Origin: Terriglobia bacterium
Lineage (GTDB): Bacteria; Acidobacteriota; Terriglobia; Terriglobales; Acidobacteriaceae
Reading direction: 5' to 3'
Assembly: GCA_020072585.1 (NCBI GenBank)
Contig: JAIQGL010000001.1
Span: 124,001-188,000 of the forward strand
DNA: 64,000 nt
Shown here: piece after piece, positions 33,263-43,098 of the stretch
How the letters are laid out: every line of letters starts with the position of its first letter
Numbering within the stretch: position 1 is the first letter of the stretch
Position numbers and translations under genes: made by a program
Notes under the pieces: model-generated
What the model was told of the DNA's origin: nothing
Databases searched by the model: none
The model's input: only the letters and a program-made list of their open reading frames with translations

Positions 33263-35377
33263 ATGTTTTGGAGAAAAGCTTTACCGTGCATTGTCCTGGG
33301 ATTGGCCACCGCTGTTGCGCAGACGGGTGCTTCCGGGAAGAAAGCCACCAAAGGGCTGGCCGCGCCAGCGGTCCAGAAAGCCGCAGAAACAGCCGCGGCT
33401 TCCGGCGAAAAGGTCGTTCTGCGGCCAAAGTCTTATGATCTAGGAGCCATGGACAAGAGCGTGGACCCGTGCGAAGACTTCTATCAATACTCTTGCGGGA
33501 CCTGGCGCAAGAACAACCCCATTCCCGCAGATCAGTCACGCTGGGGCCGCTTCAATGAGCTGGCCGATTATAACCGCCAGTTCCTGCACAATATTCTGGA
33601 GAAAGCTTCCGCCAACGATCCCAAGCGCACGCCGGTACAGCAGAAAATCGGCGACATGTATGAGTCCTGCATGGATGAAGCCACGGTCAACAAGAAAGGC
33701 AGCACGCCGTTGAAGCCTGAACTTGACCGCATCAATGCCATCTCCAACAAGGACCAACTGGTTGAGGCGATTGCCTATCTGCATTCTCTTGGCGTGCCGG
33801 CTGTATTTGGCTTTGGAGCCACTCCTGATCTCCACAACGCCAGCATGCTGATCGCAAATATAGGTCAGGGCGGACTGGGTCTGCCGGATCGCGATTATTA
33901 CTTTGAGGCCGACCCCAAATCCCAGGAGACCCGGGAAAAATATCTGGACCACATGGCGAAGATGTTCGTTCTTCTTGGCGACGACGAGGCTGCGGCCAAA
34001 AAAGAGGCGCAGGTGGTCATGGACATCGAAACCAAGCTGGCGGACGCCGCCTTTAAGCGCGTGATGATGCGTGATCCCAAGAACCGTGACCACAAGATGA
34101 AGGTCGCGGAGTTGGCGGCCCTGGCCCCCAACTTCCGCTTCGAACGCTTCTTCGCCGCAACCGGCGCACCTGCATTTGCTGAAGTCAACGTTGTTCCGCC
34201 GGACTTTTTCCAGAAGGTCAACGGAGTGGTGGACTCGGTTTCAGTGAGTGACTGGAAAACATATTTACGCTGGCACACGGTAAGAAGCGCGGCACAAACG
34301 CTCTCTGAACCGTTTGTAAAAGAAAATTTCAGCTTCTACGGCCAGTATCTGAACGGCCAGAAAGAAATGCAGCCGCGCTGGAAGCGGTGCGTCCAGGCAA
34401 CGGATGGTCTGCTGGGTGAAGCGCTGGGCAAGCCTTACGTCGATGAGACATTTGGCGCAGAAGGCAAACAGCGCATGCTCAAGATGGTGAATGCGTTGGA
34501 AGATGCTCTTGGCCAGGACATCCAGGGATTGGAGTGGATGACTCCTGAAACCAAGAAGCAGGCGGAAGTGAAACTCAAAGCCATTACCAACAAGATCGGC
34601 TACCCTGACACGTGGCGCGACTATAGCTCGGTAAAAATCGTGCGCGGTGATTTCCTTGGCAACGCACACAGGGCGCGGGCGTTTGAGATCAAGCGTAACC
34701 TTAATAAGATCGGCAAACCGCTGGACAAAAAAGAATGGGGCATGACGCCGCCAACCGTAAATGCTTACTACAGCCCGTCAAACAACGACATTAACTTCCC
34801 GGCCGGCATTTTGCAGCCGCCCTTCTTTGATAAGGATGTGGATGACGCGGTGAATTTTGGCGGCATCGGCGTTGTTATCGGCCATGAGCTCACGCACGGT
34901 TTTGACGACCAGGGCAGCAAATTCGATGCTCAGGGGAATCTCTCGAACTGGTGGACGAAAGCCGACCGTGACGAATTTGAGAAGCGCACCACCTGCGTCG
35001 CCGATGAGTACAGTTCGTTTGTTGCCGTGGACGATGTCCACCTCAATGGGCGGCTTACTCTGGGTGAAAATACCGCGGACAACGGTGGATTGCGCATCGC
35101 CCTGGCGGCCCTGCACAATGCCATGGCTAAAGATCCAAAAGCTGCTCAGGAGAAGGACGGGTTTACGCCCGACCAGCGCTTCTTCCTGGGCTTTGCCCAG
35201 GTGTGGTGCCAGAACTCCACGCCGGAAAGCTCGCGGTTGCTGGCCAAAACTGATCCACATTCACCCGGCCAGTACCGCGTGAACGGCACGTTACAGAACA
35301 GCGCAGAATTCGCCAAGGCATTTGGCTGCAAGGCCGGCCAGAAAATGGTCAGCGCCAACGCCTGCCGCGTCTGGTAA
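33263..35377 (+). CDS. Secreted M13-family zinc metallopeptidase (neprilysin/PepO-like)
   Basis: This 704-residue protein has a signal peptide (MFWRKALPCIVLGLATAVAQ). M13 N-terminal domain landmarks are DPCEDFYQYSCGTWRKNNPI and DRDYYF. The catalytic zinc site is HELTH at 541-545 (VVIGHELTHGFDDQG), with E602 of GENTADNGG as third ligand. The end is standard for the family (SPGQYRVNGTLQNSAEFAKAFGC and a terminal CRVW). It would cleave oligopeptides in the periplasm or outside the cell. A terminator follows at 35404. It stands alone, divergent from the sigma-54 regulator. Confidence 0.95.
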   Translation: MFWRKALPCIVLGLATAVAQTGASGKKATKGLAAPAVQKAAETAAASGEKVVLRPKSYDLGAMDKSVDPCEDFYQYSCGTWRKNNPIPADQSRWGRFNELADYNRQFLHNILEKASANDPKRTPVQQKIGDMYESCMDEATVNKKGSTPLKPELDRINAISNKDQLVEAIAYLHSLGVPAVFGFGATPDLHNASMLIANIGQGGLGLPDRDYYFEADPKSQETREKYLDHMAKMFVLLGDDEAAAKKEAQVVMDIETKLADAAFKRVMMRDPKNRDHKMKVAELAALAPNFRFERFFAATGAPAFAEVNVVPPDFFQKVNGVVDSVSVSDWKTYLRWHTVRSAAQTLSEPFVKENFSFYGQYLNGQKEMQPRWKRCVQATDGLLGEALGKPYVDETFGAEGKQRMLKMVNALEDALGQDIQGLEWMTPETKKQAEVKLKAITNKIGYPDTWRDYSSVKIVRGDFLGNAHRARAFEIKRNLNKIGKPLDKKEWGMTPPTVNAYYSPSNNDINFPAGILQPPFFDKDVDDAVNFGGIGVVIGHELTHGFDDQGSKFDAQGNLSNWWTKADRDEFEKRTTCVADEYSSFVAVDDVHLNGRLTLGENTADNGGLRIALAALHNAMAKDPKAAQEKDGFTPDQRFFLGFAQVWCQNSTPESSRLLAKTDPHSPGQYRVNGTLQNSAEFAKAFGCKAGQKMVSANACRVW

Positions 35378-35403
35378 ACGCTTCGCACTGATCTAACCCT
35401 TCA

Positions 35404-35437
35404 CTGCCGCATTGTTCCTGATGCGGCAGTTTTTTTT
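35404..35437 (+). terminator. Terminator of the M13 peptidase gene
   Basis: CTGCCGCAT (35404-35412) pairs with ATGCGGCAG (35421-35429) and is followed by eight T. Confidence 0.92.
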
Positions 35438-35631
35438 GTGTGGTTTCGTCCCGCGTGACCAGTTCGTTCCCAAGACGTCGAACAGCCTGGTTATTCAAGC
35501 GCCGCACGGAAAGCCCGCAGGTTCCTGGAGCCCGATGCTGACAAAGTCCATCTAACCCGGTGCTGGGCAACGCTGGGAAGGATTTCGTAGAGCACAGGTT
35601 CCCGTCCCTGGCGGGACGGGTTTAAAAACTC

Positions 35632-36801
35632 CTACATTGCCCGCAGTGCTGGCGCTACGGGACGACGCGCCGCGCGCAGAGCAGGGAAGAAGCCGCCCAG
35701 AATCCCCATCAATAGGGCAAAAATAATTCCCAGCCCCAACAGACCAGGCGTTATGCGGAACGCAAAGGCCAGATGGGAAAACGTCTGCCAGTTCATGGCG
35801 CCCGTGGTGAGGCCATTGAGTGGTAACACGGCCACTGAACCCAGCAGCCCGCCCACCAGGGAAATAAGCAGGGCCTCAATCATGAATGAGAACACCACAC
35901 TGCCGGCGCCAAAACCGAGCGCGCGCAGAGTCGCGATTTCGCGAGAGCGTTCCGCCACGGCGGAATACATGGTATTCAACGCGCCAAACACGGCTCCGAT
36001 TCCCATGACGAACGCAACAATCCCGCCGAGTACAACGATCAGCGTGGTTAATGTTCGCGACTGCTTGGCGTAGTACTCAATCTCCGGGCTCACGTCGACG
36101 GTGAGGCGCGGGTCGGCAGTGGCTGCGTCCTTGAACTGCTGTAGCGAATTTGCGGAGTCCAGATGCACGGTGAGCGATTGGTAAATATTTTCCGGCCGGT
36201 GATAAATCTGGTTCAGCACGCGGGCATCGCACCAAACCTCGGAGTCAAAGGCTGAACCGCCGGCGTCAAACACGCCCACCACGCGCCATGTCCCTCCGCC
36301 AAACTTCACGGAATCGCCAATGTTGAGCCCGGCATAAGTTTTATCAACGTTGCGTCCAACTACCAGCTCAGCTAGGCCGGGCTGGAAGAAACGTCCCTGC
36401 ACCATCTTGATCTTGCTGCGTACGTCCAGCGCGCGCGGAGAGACGCCACGCACCTGTACGTTGGCGTCAGTGCCCGTGGAGAGCAAAGGAAAGGGCGCGA
36501 TCACCACTACTTCCGGAGTAACCAGCGGGCCGGTGCTTGCGTGGGCCACGCCGGGAAACTCTTCCATGATCTTGACCTGGTCCAGAGAAATGCTGCTGTC
36601 CATCTCTGAGGTTGAGCCCGCGCGGCGGACCATGGCATTGTCCGTGGACCCTGAAGAAACCAGAGTCGCCTTGAAGCCGAAAGCAAGTGACAGCATGGCG
36701 ATGAACACGCCAACGGTGCCGGCAATGCCGAGCACGGCAACCACGGCGGAGGTCCAGCGCTCTTTTACGCTGCGCAGGTTGTAAACAACAGGAATCGCCA
36801 T
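35632..36801 (-). CDS. ABC transporter permease 2 (MacB/FtsX fold)
   Basis: This is a 389-residue protein from ATG 36801, one base after the TGA of the preceding permease and with GGAGAG 8 bases upstream; the long N-terminal extension of the frame is spurious. There is one N-terminal transmembrane helix (about 18-40), a periplasmic MacB-PCD-like domain (about 45-255), and three C-terminal helices with the FtsX signature AVAERSREIATLRALGF. It is the last gene of a four-gene efflux operon. Confidence 0.88.
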   Translation of the reverse strand: MAIPVVYNLRSVKERWTSAVVAVLGIAGTVGVFIAMLSLAFGFKATLVSSGSTDNAMVRRAGSTSEMDSSISLDQVKIMEEFPGVAHASTGPLVTPEVVVIAPFPLLSTGTDANVQVRGVSPRALDVRSKIKMVQGRFFQPGLAELVVGRNVDKTYAGLNIGDSVKFGGGTWRVVGVFDAGGSAFDSEVWCDARVLNQIYHRPENIYQSLTVHLDSANSLQQFKDAATADPRLTVDVSPEIEYYAKQSRTLTTLIVVLGGIVAFVMGIGAVFGALNTMYSAVAERSREIATLRALGFGAGSVVFSFMIEALLISLVGGLLGSVAVLPLNGLTTGAMNWQTFSHLAFAFRITPGLLGLGIIFALLMGILGGFFPALRAARRPVAPALRAM

Positions 36802-36802
36802 T

Positions 36803-37945
36803 TCAAACTCTCCGTAGCGCGTCCACAACGCGCAACCGCATGGCCCCGACGGCCGGTATGATGCCGCTGGCCGCACCCACCAATAGCGTGACTCCCAATC
36901 CTGCAAGGATCGCCTCTCCGGGCAGGAAGAAGAAGGGCAAAAGCCCTCGTGTGGGATCGCCGCCCAGGGTAAAAAGTTTGGCCAGGCCCAAACCAAGGCA
37001 CCCGCCAATGAGCGCAATCAGCAGTGACTCGCAAATCACGAAGAGCAGAACAAAACGGTCTGAATAGCCCACGGCCTTCAGCACCGCAAGCTCGCCCGTC
37101 CTTTCACGCACCGCGATGGCCATGGTATTGCCGGTAACCAGCAGCAGCGTGAAGAAGACGACTCCGCCGATGGACATGATCAGGAACTGGATATTGCCGA
37201 ACTGCTTGACCCATCCCGCGGCGAAGGCTTTTTCAGTGTCCGTGTGCGTCTCAAAAGGTGAATTGGCGAAGCCTTCATCAATGGCCTTGGAGACGCGCAG
37301 TGAATCGTCCGGGTGCTCTACCTTTACCGTGTACCAGCCCACGTGGCTCTTGTACTGCGCTGGAACCTGTTCGTCCAGACGCTTCCACTGGAACCAGAAC
37401 TGGGTTTCATCATCAGCCTGTCGCGTGCCGTGATAAATGCCGTCAAGATTGAACTCCCAGACACCGCCCAGAAACGTGCCTTTGATCGGAATGCGGTCGC
37501 CTACCTTCCAGCCAAACCGTTTGGCTGTGGCAGCGCCGGCAATGGCCCCCTGGCGGTCTTTTACAAAGTTTTGCCACTGCTCTTCAGGAATGTCGAATTC
37601 GGGGTAGACCCTGCGCTGGTTGTCCACGTCAATGGCGAATTGAGGGAAGAAGTTTTTTTCATCCTGATAGACGCCGCCAAACCAGTTGGCATAAGTGAGC
37701 TCCTTCACGCCGGGAATGCGCCGGATCTTGTCAGCATAAGCAAGCGGAAGAGGCTGGATGATCGATGTGCGGTTGATTACCACAAGCCGGTCAGCTCCGG
37801 CAATATCAATGCCGCCGCTGAAAGCGCCGCGCACCACGGCCAGTACGCCGAACAGAAACAGTGCCACGGCAAAAGACCCGATCGTGAGGACGAAGCGCAT
37901 CTTTTTGCGGAACAAATTCGCGCGAATGAGTCCAAGAAATTTCAT
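36803..37945 (-). CDS. ABC transporter permease 1 (MacB/FtsX fold)
   Basis: This 380-residue protein starts MKFLGLIRANLFRKKMRFVL, with one helix, a periplasmic domain (about 45-255) and three C-terminal helices holding AVRERTGELAVLKAVGYS. It pairs with the next permease. Its ATG overlaps the ATPase stop by 4 bases. Two FtsX-type permeases, one MacB-like ATPase and a membrane-fusion protein form a MacAB-like tripartite exporter; the outer-membrane channel is not in the window. Confidence 0.88.
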   Translation of the reverse strand: MKFLGLIRANLFRKKMRFVLTIGSFAVALFLFGVLAVVRGAFSGGIDIAGADRLVVINRTSIIQPLPLAYADKIRRIPGVKELTYANWFGGVYQDEKNFFPQFAIDVDNQRRVYPEFDIPEEQWQNFVKDRQGAIAGAATAKRFGWKVGDRIPIKGTFLGGVWEFNLDGIYHGTRQADDETQFWFQWKRLDEQVPAQYKSHVGWYTVKVEHPDDSLRVSKAIDEGFANSPFETHTDTEKAFAAGWVKQFGNIQFLIMSIGGVVFFTLLLVTGNTMAIAVRERTGELAVLKAVGYSDRFVLLFVICESLLIALIGGCLGLGLAKLFTLGGDPTRGLLPFFFLPGEAILAGLGVTLLVGAASGIIPAVGAMRLRVVDALRRV

Positions 37946-38682
37946 CGCACACCTCCGCTGGCAACCGGTTGAAGACGTCCGGCTTCCACCAGCACGCCCT
38001 TTTCCAGGTGCAAAGTCACGTCAGCGCGGGCCGCCACCACGGGATCATGGGTGACCATGAGTACCGTCTTTTTATGGTCTTTCACCAGGCGCAGCAGCAG
38101 TTCCATGATCTCGTCAGCGCTCTTGCGGTCCAGATCACCGGTGGGTTCATCGCAAAGCAGGAACGTTGGGTCTGAAACAATGGCGCGCGCAATGGTCACG
38201 CGCTGCTCCTGGCCGCCGGAGAGCTGGCGCGGAAAGTGGTGCATGCGGTCGCTCAGCCCTACAACTCCCAGCGCTGTTTCCACGTGTTGGCGGCGCTGCG
38301 CCTTGGAAAGGCTCGTCAGCAATAACGGCAACTCGACATTCTGGAATGCAGTGAGTACGGGAATCAGGTTGTACATCTGGAAAATGAAGCCAACGTGGCG
38401 CGCGCGCCATTGCGTTAACCGGCTGCGCGACATGTGCGTGATCTCGTCGCCCGCAACCGTGATGCTCCCCGCCGATGGTACGTCCAGCCCGCCCAGCAAA
38501 TTCAGCAGCGTGGTTTTTCCTGAACCGCTGGGGCCCATGAATGCCACGAACTCACCCTGCTCAACGTCAAGGTTCAAGGCTTGCAGCACCTGAATCTGCT
38601 CGCCGCCGCGGGAGTAGGTCTTGCCCAACCCGCGCGCCTTAATCAGGCTATTTGAACCGCCGCCTCCGTCCACACGAACCAT
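37942..38682 (-). CDS. ABC transporter ATPase (MacB/LolD type)
   Basis: This 246-residue protein has Walker A GPSGSGKTT (about 51-59), the Q loop FIFQMYNLIPVLTA, signature QLSGGQEQRVTIARAI, Walker B FLLCDEPTGDLD and the H loop VTHDP. The YNLIPVLTAFQNVELPL stretch is typical of the MacB/LolD group. It energises the two permeases encoded directly downstream. Confidence 0.93.
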   Translation of the reverse strand: MVRVDGGGGSNSLIKARGLGKTYSRGGEQIQVLQALNLDVEQGEFVAFMGPSGSGKTTLLNLLGGLDVPSAGSITVAGDEITHMSRSRLTQWRARHVGFIFQMYNLIPVLTAFQNVELPLLLTSLSKAQRRQHVETALGVVGLSDRMHHFPRQLSGGQEQRVTIARAIVSDPTFLLCDEPTGDLDRKSADEIMELLLRLVKDHKKTVLMVTHDPVVAARADVTLHLEKGVLVEAGRLQPVASGGVR

Positions 38683-38723
38683 CTGTATGCCCTCCTGCTG
38701 CCTGGCTGCTACTGTTTGATTCT

Positions 38724-39962
38724 TTACTGTTTAACTTCCACTGCTTGCCCTTCGTGCAATTTTTCCGCGCCGCGGACGACCAGCTTGTCGCCGGGAGCCA
38801 GACCGGCCATGATCTCAACATCGCCGCCCCGCTCCGCGCCCAGACTCACCGCCCGGCGTTCCAGCTTGTCATTCAATACGAGATAGACAATCTGTTTCCC
38901 GCCATCGTTATGCACCGCCGCCTTAGGTACCAGGGCCTTGGCCTCACTGCCGGATTTTTTGCCCGAAGATGGAGGGACGACGCCAAGGAATGCCACCTTC
39001 ACGCCCATGTCGGGCAGGATCGTGCTGTCGAGCTTGTCAAATGAGATGCGCACCTTGACCGTGGCCTTTTGCCGGTCCGCCGTGGGAATCACCGTGCGGA
39101 CTTTTGACGGAAGCTCGCGGTCAGGATAGGCGTCCAGCGTCGCACTCACGCGCTGTCCCGTTTGCACGCGTGCGATGTAAGACTCATTGACATCGACCTC
39201 GATCTCCAGCGAGTTCATGTCGACCAGCGTGGCGATCCCGGTTCGGGTAAATCCGCCGCCGGCGGAAATCGGCGAGACCATCTCGCCGCGTTGCGCGTCT
39301 TTTGAAACCACGATTCCGTCAAACGGCGCGCGCACAGTGCAATTGTCCACATCCTGCTGCGATATGCCGATTCTTGCGTCAGCCGCGCGGACCTGCTCTT
39401 TGGTGAGCGCAATCTTGGAGTGCAGGCTGTCCGCCGTGGTTTTTGCGGTATCAAGCGCCTGTGGGCTGATCACTCCAGCGGTGTTCAGACCCTGTGCGCG
39501 TTTGAGTTCGCGGTCTGCATTGGCGGATTGCACCTGAAGATCCGAGAGCGCCGCGGCGGTGGCATCGCGGTCTGTTTTGGCCGAGGTGAGAGCGGCGTTG
39601 GGCTGCGAGCAATCCAGGGTCGCCAGCACTTGTCCTGCTTTTACGTGCAGGCCTTCTTCGGCATAAATCTGCTCCACGCGGCCTGTAACTTTTGCGGCAA
39701 CAGTGGCGCGGCGGCGCGGTGTAACGTAGCCGCTGGCATTCAGAAGAGCTTCAGCTTTGGCGCCGCTGGCAGGGCGGGCCGCGGCAACCTCCACGACCGG
39801 CTTCTGAGTTCGGAAGGCAAGCAGCAGGCTGCCGATCAGCAGCAGCGCTCCCAGCGTGGCCGCAAACAATCCCAGGCGTTTGCCCGTCTTTGTGACCCGG
39901 CGGGAGCCGTCATCAATCCGCAACGAACTCAAGTCATGCCGGGGAGGCGGTGTGGTACTCAT
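38724..39962 (-). CDS. Periplasmic membrane-fusion (adaptor) protein of the MacAB-like exporter
   Basis: This 412-residue protein has a cytoplasmic N terminus and one transmembrane helix (about 29-48). The biotinyl-lipoyl-like halves surround an alpha-hairpin coiled coil (about 70-225; VTGRVEQIYAEEGLHVKAGQ and CTVRAPFDGIVVSKDAQRGE), followed by beta-barrel and membrane-proximal domains. It belongs to the HlyD/RND-type adaptor family. It is the first gene of the operon. A 13-base palindrome lies about 150 bases upstream of its ATG. Confidence 0.9.
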   Translation of the reverse strand: MSTTPPPRHDLSSLRIDDGSRRVTKTGKRLGLFAATLGALLLIGSLLLAFRTQKPVVEVAAARPASGAKAEALLNASGYVTPRRRATVAAKVTGRVEQIYAEEGLHVKAGQVLATLDCSQPNAALTSAKTDRDATAAALSDLQVQSANADRELKRAQGLNTAGVISPQALDTAKTTADSLHSKIALTKEQVRAADARIGISQQDVDNCTVRAPFDGIVVSKDAQRGEMVSPISAGGGFTRTGIATLVDMNSLEIEVDVNESYIARVQTGQRVSATLDAYPDRELPSKVRTVIPTADRQKATVKVRISFDKLDSTILPDMGVKVAFLGVVPPSSGKKSGSEAKALVPKAAVHNDGGKQIVYLVLNDKLERRAVSLGAERGGDVEIMAGLAPGDKLVVRGAEKLHEGQAVEVKQ

Positions 39963-40112
39963 AGGGGACGTATGAATCCTTATTTTATTTCGGCCGTTCT
40001 TTCAAACGACGCCTGGAATTGAGTGACCTCTGCTCCCAAGTACCGCACACTGGATAAGAACGCCTCCACAGATAGCGCTCACAATGACGGAGCAGGACTT
40101 TACTTTTCTTAA

Positions 40113-40125
40113 TGATAACGTATCA
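40113..40125. promoter_or_regulatory. Palindrome upstream of the efflux operon
   Basis: TGATA-ACG-TATCA is a perfect 13-base palindrome between the efflux operon and the next gene. It could be an operator, but no adjacent regulator supports this. Confidence 0.3.
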
Positions 40126-40141
40126 GCCCGCGCGATGCTTA

Positions 40142-43057
40142 TCAGTTCTTGCTTTTCTTGTGTTCGCGCAGCAAAGCATTTCGTCCCTTGCTTAAATCGC
40201 GAGCGTCGCGTTCCGCAGGATAGGGGCGGCCTTCTCCTATGAGCCCATTCCACAGAATCAGGTTGAAGCTTTCCGAATCAAGTTTGTCTTCCGCGCTGAA
40301 ATCAAAGCCTTTGGTTTTCTCCGCCCAATACGTGGCACTGTGGGCTGGAACGGAGACTGTACTGGTTTTTTCGCTTGATGTTGGAGCGGGGAGGGGTAGC
40401 TTGGTTGTCCGCAGAACAGAGGGCACGCGAGCGGTATAAGTCCAATCCGTCTGGTGCGTGGAAAAGACCTCCGCCATCGGCGGTTGCAAAGCATCATTCA
40501 GGCCCAGCGCCTTCATTCCCAGAATTTCTTCCATGGTGCGCATCAGGGTAACGGTATTGAAGCGTTTGGAAATCAGCGCGTGCTGCTTTACATATGGCCC
40601 CACGATAAAGGCCACACTTCGGTGCGCATCCACATGGTCAGGACCATTTTGCGCGTCGTCTTCAACCACGAAAACGAGCGTGTCTTTTGCATACCTGCTG
40701 TTCGCTATTTTCTCTACCAGCAGGCCCAGGGCGTAATCGTTGTCGGCAATCTCGGTTTCCACGGTGTTCACGCCGTCGATGGCTTCATTAAACAAACCCA
40801 GGTGATCGTGGGGCAGGCGCACCAGTTCCAGGCCAGGCAGATTACCGCTGGCAACGTAGCCGTCAAACTCGCGCTCCCACTCCTTGAACCGCCAGTAGTC
40901 AGGGAAGCGTTGGTCAAAACCGCGAAAGTACGGATCGGTAACTGGCTGCAAAGGTGCTTTGGTTGCCACGGCCACGCGGGTGCCGCTGGTGGCGGGATTG
41001 TGCAGCAGGGGAACCGGCGGATCAGAACCAGGAATATTGCTGTAGTGGCTGAGGTCAATGAAGAAGCCATAGTTGCGGACAGTGAGGCCGGAGCGCAAGG
41101 CCGCATCCCAGAGGTAGCCCGCGCCGCTTTCATCTTCTGGACTGTCAGGAGCGGCCACATCAGCGTGGCCGGGCAACTGGTTCTCCGCATCGTCGATTTT
41201 TTCTGTGTTGCGGTCGTGGGGGGATTCCGCGCCTAGATTGATGTTGCGGTTCATGCCTTCCACGTCATAGGTCATGCCGCGCGAGGCGTAGTTGATCGGT
41301 ACGGTTTTTTCCACCACGTCCGTGGTGCGCGCGGCCGTGCTCCAGTTCCATCCCACGCCGCTGACCTCGCCGCTGTCAAAAAAATTATCGAGCGTGACAA
41401 AGCGCCGCGCCAGTTCATGATGGTTGGGCGTGATGGCGTCAGGAAACAGGGTGAGGGAGGGATCGCCGTTGCCTTTTTCCAGATCACCCAGCACCTGGTC
41501 ATAGGACCTGTTCTCTTTCACGATGTAGATCACATGCCTGATCCGCTGCCGCAGAAATTCAAAGAGCCGGCGGCTTTTAGCGTCCTGCGTGGGCGCGGAG
41601 AAATGATTGTTCCGCGCCACTTGCCGCGTCAGGTCATGTAGCTCTGCGGCGTCAGGCCGCGGAACAACGGAAAAGCCGCCTTTTTCAAGCTGGAGAATAT
41701 ACTGGCTGGCCGCGGCGCAAGGGCGATCATCAGAAACCGTGGTATAGGTTTTGCGGCACGCTCCAGGATTTGGGCCCGGATTGGATTTGCCGTTGACCAC
41801 GTAGAGCGTTCCGCCGCTTTTGCTGACGCTCACAGATGTTGGATACCAACCCGTTGGAATCATGCCTATGACCCGGCTGTCATCCGGGTCTTTATCCAGT
41901 GCGATCACAGCCACGGAATTTGTGCCGCCGTTGGTCACATAGAGTGTCTTCTCGTCGGGCGACAGCGCAAGACTGTTGGGATTGCTTCCCTTGAAATTTC
42001 CACGATTGGCAAAAATGCCGGTAGGGGCCGTGCTCTTGATCTCCGTCACGATTTTGTCTTTTGTGGTATCCACGATGACGACCGAGTCACTGTTGTCGGC
42101 CACGGAAAAAAGCAAAGTGCCGGCTCGGTTGACGATCATCTTGCCCGGCTGGCCGTGCGTCTTGATCCTGCTGCTGACCGTGAGCTCGGCCTTTACATCC
42201 AGTACGACAATCTCGCGGTCACGCAAGCTGGAGACATAGGCTTTGTTATTTCCGGCAAAGACAATTCCATAAGGATATTCGCCGCCCGGCACTCCCTTCT
42301 GCGCGGGATTGATTTTCCCCGGACGCAGATCAAGCTCGGTAATCACCTTCTTGGTTTCCGCGTCGATCAAAGAGACCGAATCATTTTGATAGTTGGCGGC
42401 GAGCAGCAGCTTGCCGTTTGGACTCACTGCCAGGCCTGCCACCATCGGTTTTACCAGAGCAATCTTGGTTTCCATGCGGTCCGGAGCGCCAAGGCCGGTT
42501 TTGTGTCCCAATGCAATGGGTGTGCCGGATTCAATCCAATGATCATCATTGCGCGCAAAGACATGAACGTTGTCGTCCTGTCCGCCGCTCACGTAGAACT
42601 GCTTGCCGTCAGGGTTCCATGCCAGTCCCGCAAAAGCGTTGGGAACGCGCAACGCTTGCAGTTTGACCGGCGATGGCTGGCGAATATCAAAAACAAAAAC
42701 ATATTCGCTGGTTTGGGCAATGATCGCTTTGGCCCTGGCGTCATTGTTGCGGTTGTAGCCGCTGGTAAGAATAAGCAGCGTGCCGCCATCGGGGCTGACT
42801 GCGGTTGCAACCGGGTGGTCCACGGTGAATTGTGGGAGATCAGGCAAATCCGGGTTCAGCGGCTGGAAGGTGGATCCCCGTGCCGCCGTGGGAGTGATCT
42901 GCATCCCGGTCGGCAAGTCTTCCGCAACTGGTCCTGTTTTCTTTTGCTCCCCCTGGGCTGATACCGCCAACCATGCAGACAGGGAAACGCATGCCAGCGC
43001 ATAAACAAAGCGGCTGGCAATGGGGCTTCGAAGTCGGGCGCAAAATGGACGGTTCAC
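40142..43057 (-). CDS. Secreted YncE-type beta-propeller fused to a phosphoesterase
   Basis: This is a protein of about 971 residues if started at GTG 43057 (GGAA upstream; the open frame begins at TTG 43096). The signal peptide is FVYALACVSLSAWLAVSAQG. The N-terminal half is a seven-bladed-type propeller with YVTN-like repeats (ATAVSPDGGTLLILTSGYNR, GLAVSPNGKLLLAANYQNDS, LALSPDEKTLYVTNGGTNSV). The C-terminal half belongs to the alkaline-phosphatase/phospholipase-C-like phosphoesterase group (IRHVIYIVKENRSYDQVLGD, TLDNFFDSGEVSGVGWNWST, FVVEDDAQNGPDHVDAHRS). It probably hydrolyses phosphoesters outside the cytoplasm. The nuclease gene directly precedes it. Confidence 0.88.
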   Translation of the reverse strand: MNRPFCARLRSPIASRFVYALACVSLSAWLAVSAQGEQKKTGPVAEDLPTGMQITPTAARGSTFQPLNPDLPDLPQFTVDHPVATAVSPDGGTLLILTSGYNRNNDARAKAIIAQTSEYVFVFDIRQPSPVKLQALRVPNAFAGLAWNPDGKQFYVSGGQDDNVHVFARNDDHWIESGTPIALGHKTGLGAPDRMETKIALVKPMVAGLAVSPNGKLLLAANYQNDSVSLIDAETKKVITELDLRPGKINPAQKGVPGGEYPYGIVFAGNNKAYVSSLRDREIVVLDVKAELTVSSRIKTHGQPGKMIVNRAGTLLFSVADNSDSVVIVDTTKDKIVTEIKSTAPTGIFANRGNFKGSNPNSLALSPDEKTLYVTNGGTNSVAVIALDKDPDDSRVIGMIPTGWYPTSVSVSKSGGTLYVVNGKSNPGPNPGACRKTYTTVSDDRPCAAASQYILQLEKGGFSVVPRPDAAELHDLTRQVARNNHFSAPTQDAKSRRLFEFLRQRIRHVIYIVKENRSYDQVLGDLEKGNGDPSLTLFPDAITPNHHELARRFVTLDNFFDSGEVSGVGWNWSTAARTTDVVEKTVPINYASRGMTYDVEGMNRNINLGAESPHDRNTEKIDDAENQLPGHADVAAPDSPEDESGAGYLWDAALRSGLTVRNYGFFIDLSHYSNIPGSDPPVPLLHNPATSGTRVAVATKAPLQPVTDPYFRGFDQRFPDYWRFKEWEREFDGYVASGNLPGLELVRLPHDHLGLFNEAIDGVNTVETEIADNDYALGLLVEKIANSRYAKDTLVFVVEDDAQNGPDHVDAHRSVAFIVGPYVKQHALISKRFNTVTLMRTMEEILGMKALGLNDALQPPMAEVFSTHQTDWTYTARVPSVLRTTKLPLPAPTSSEKTSTVSVPAHSATYWAEKTKGFDFSAEDKLDSESFNLILWNGLIGEGRPYPAERDARDLSKGRNALLREHKKSKN

Positions 43058-43098
43058 TTGAGTTCCGTGGTGCTTTCCGCCGTGCTTTCTAAACAACG

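Noticed and set aside
35601-35620. CCCGTCCC/GGGACGGG hairpin as a terminator of the efflux operon
   Set aside because: The stem is good, but the minus-strand side lacks T residues and the plus-strand side has only a mixed TTTAAAA tail.
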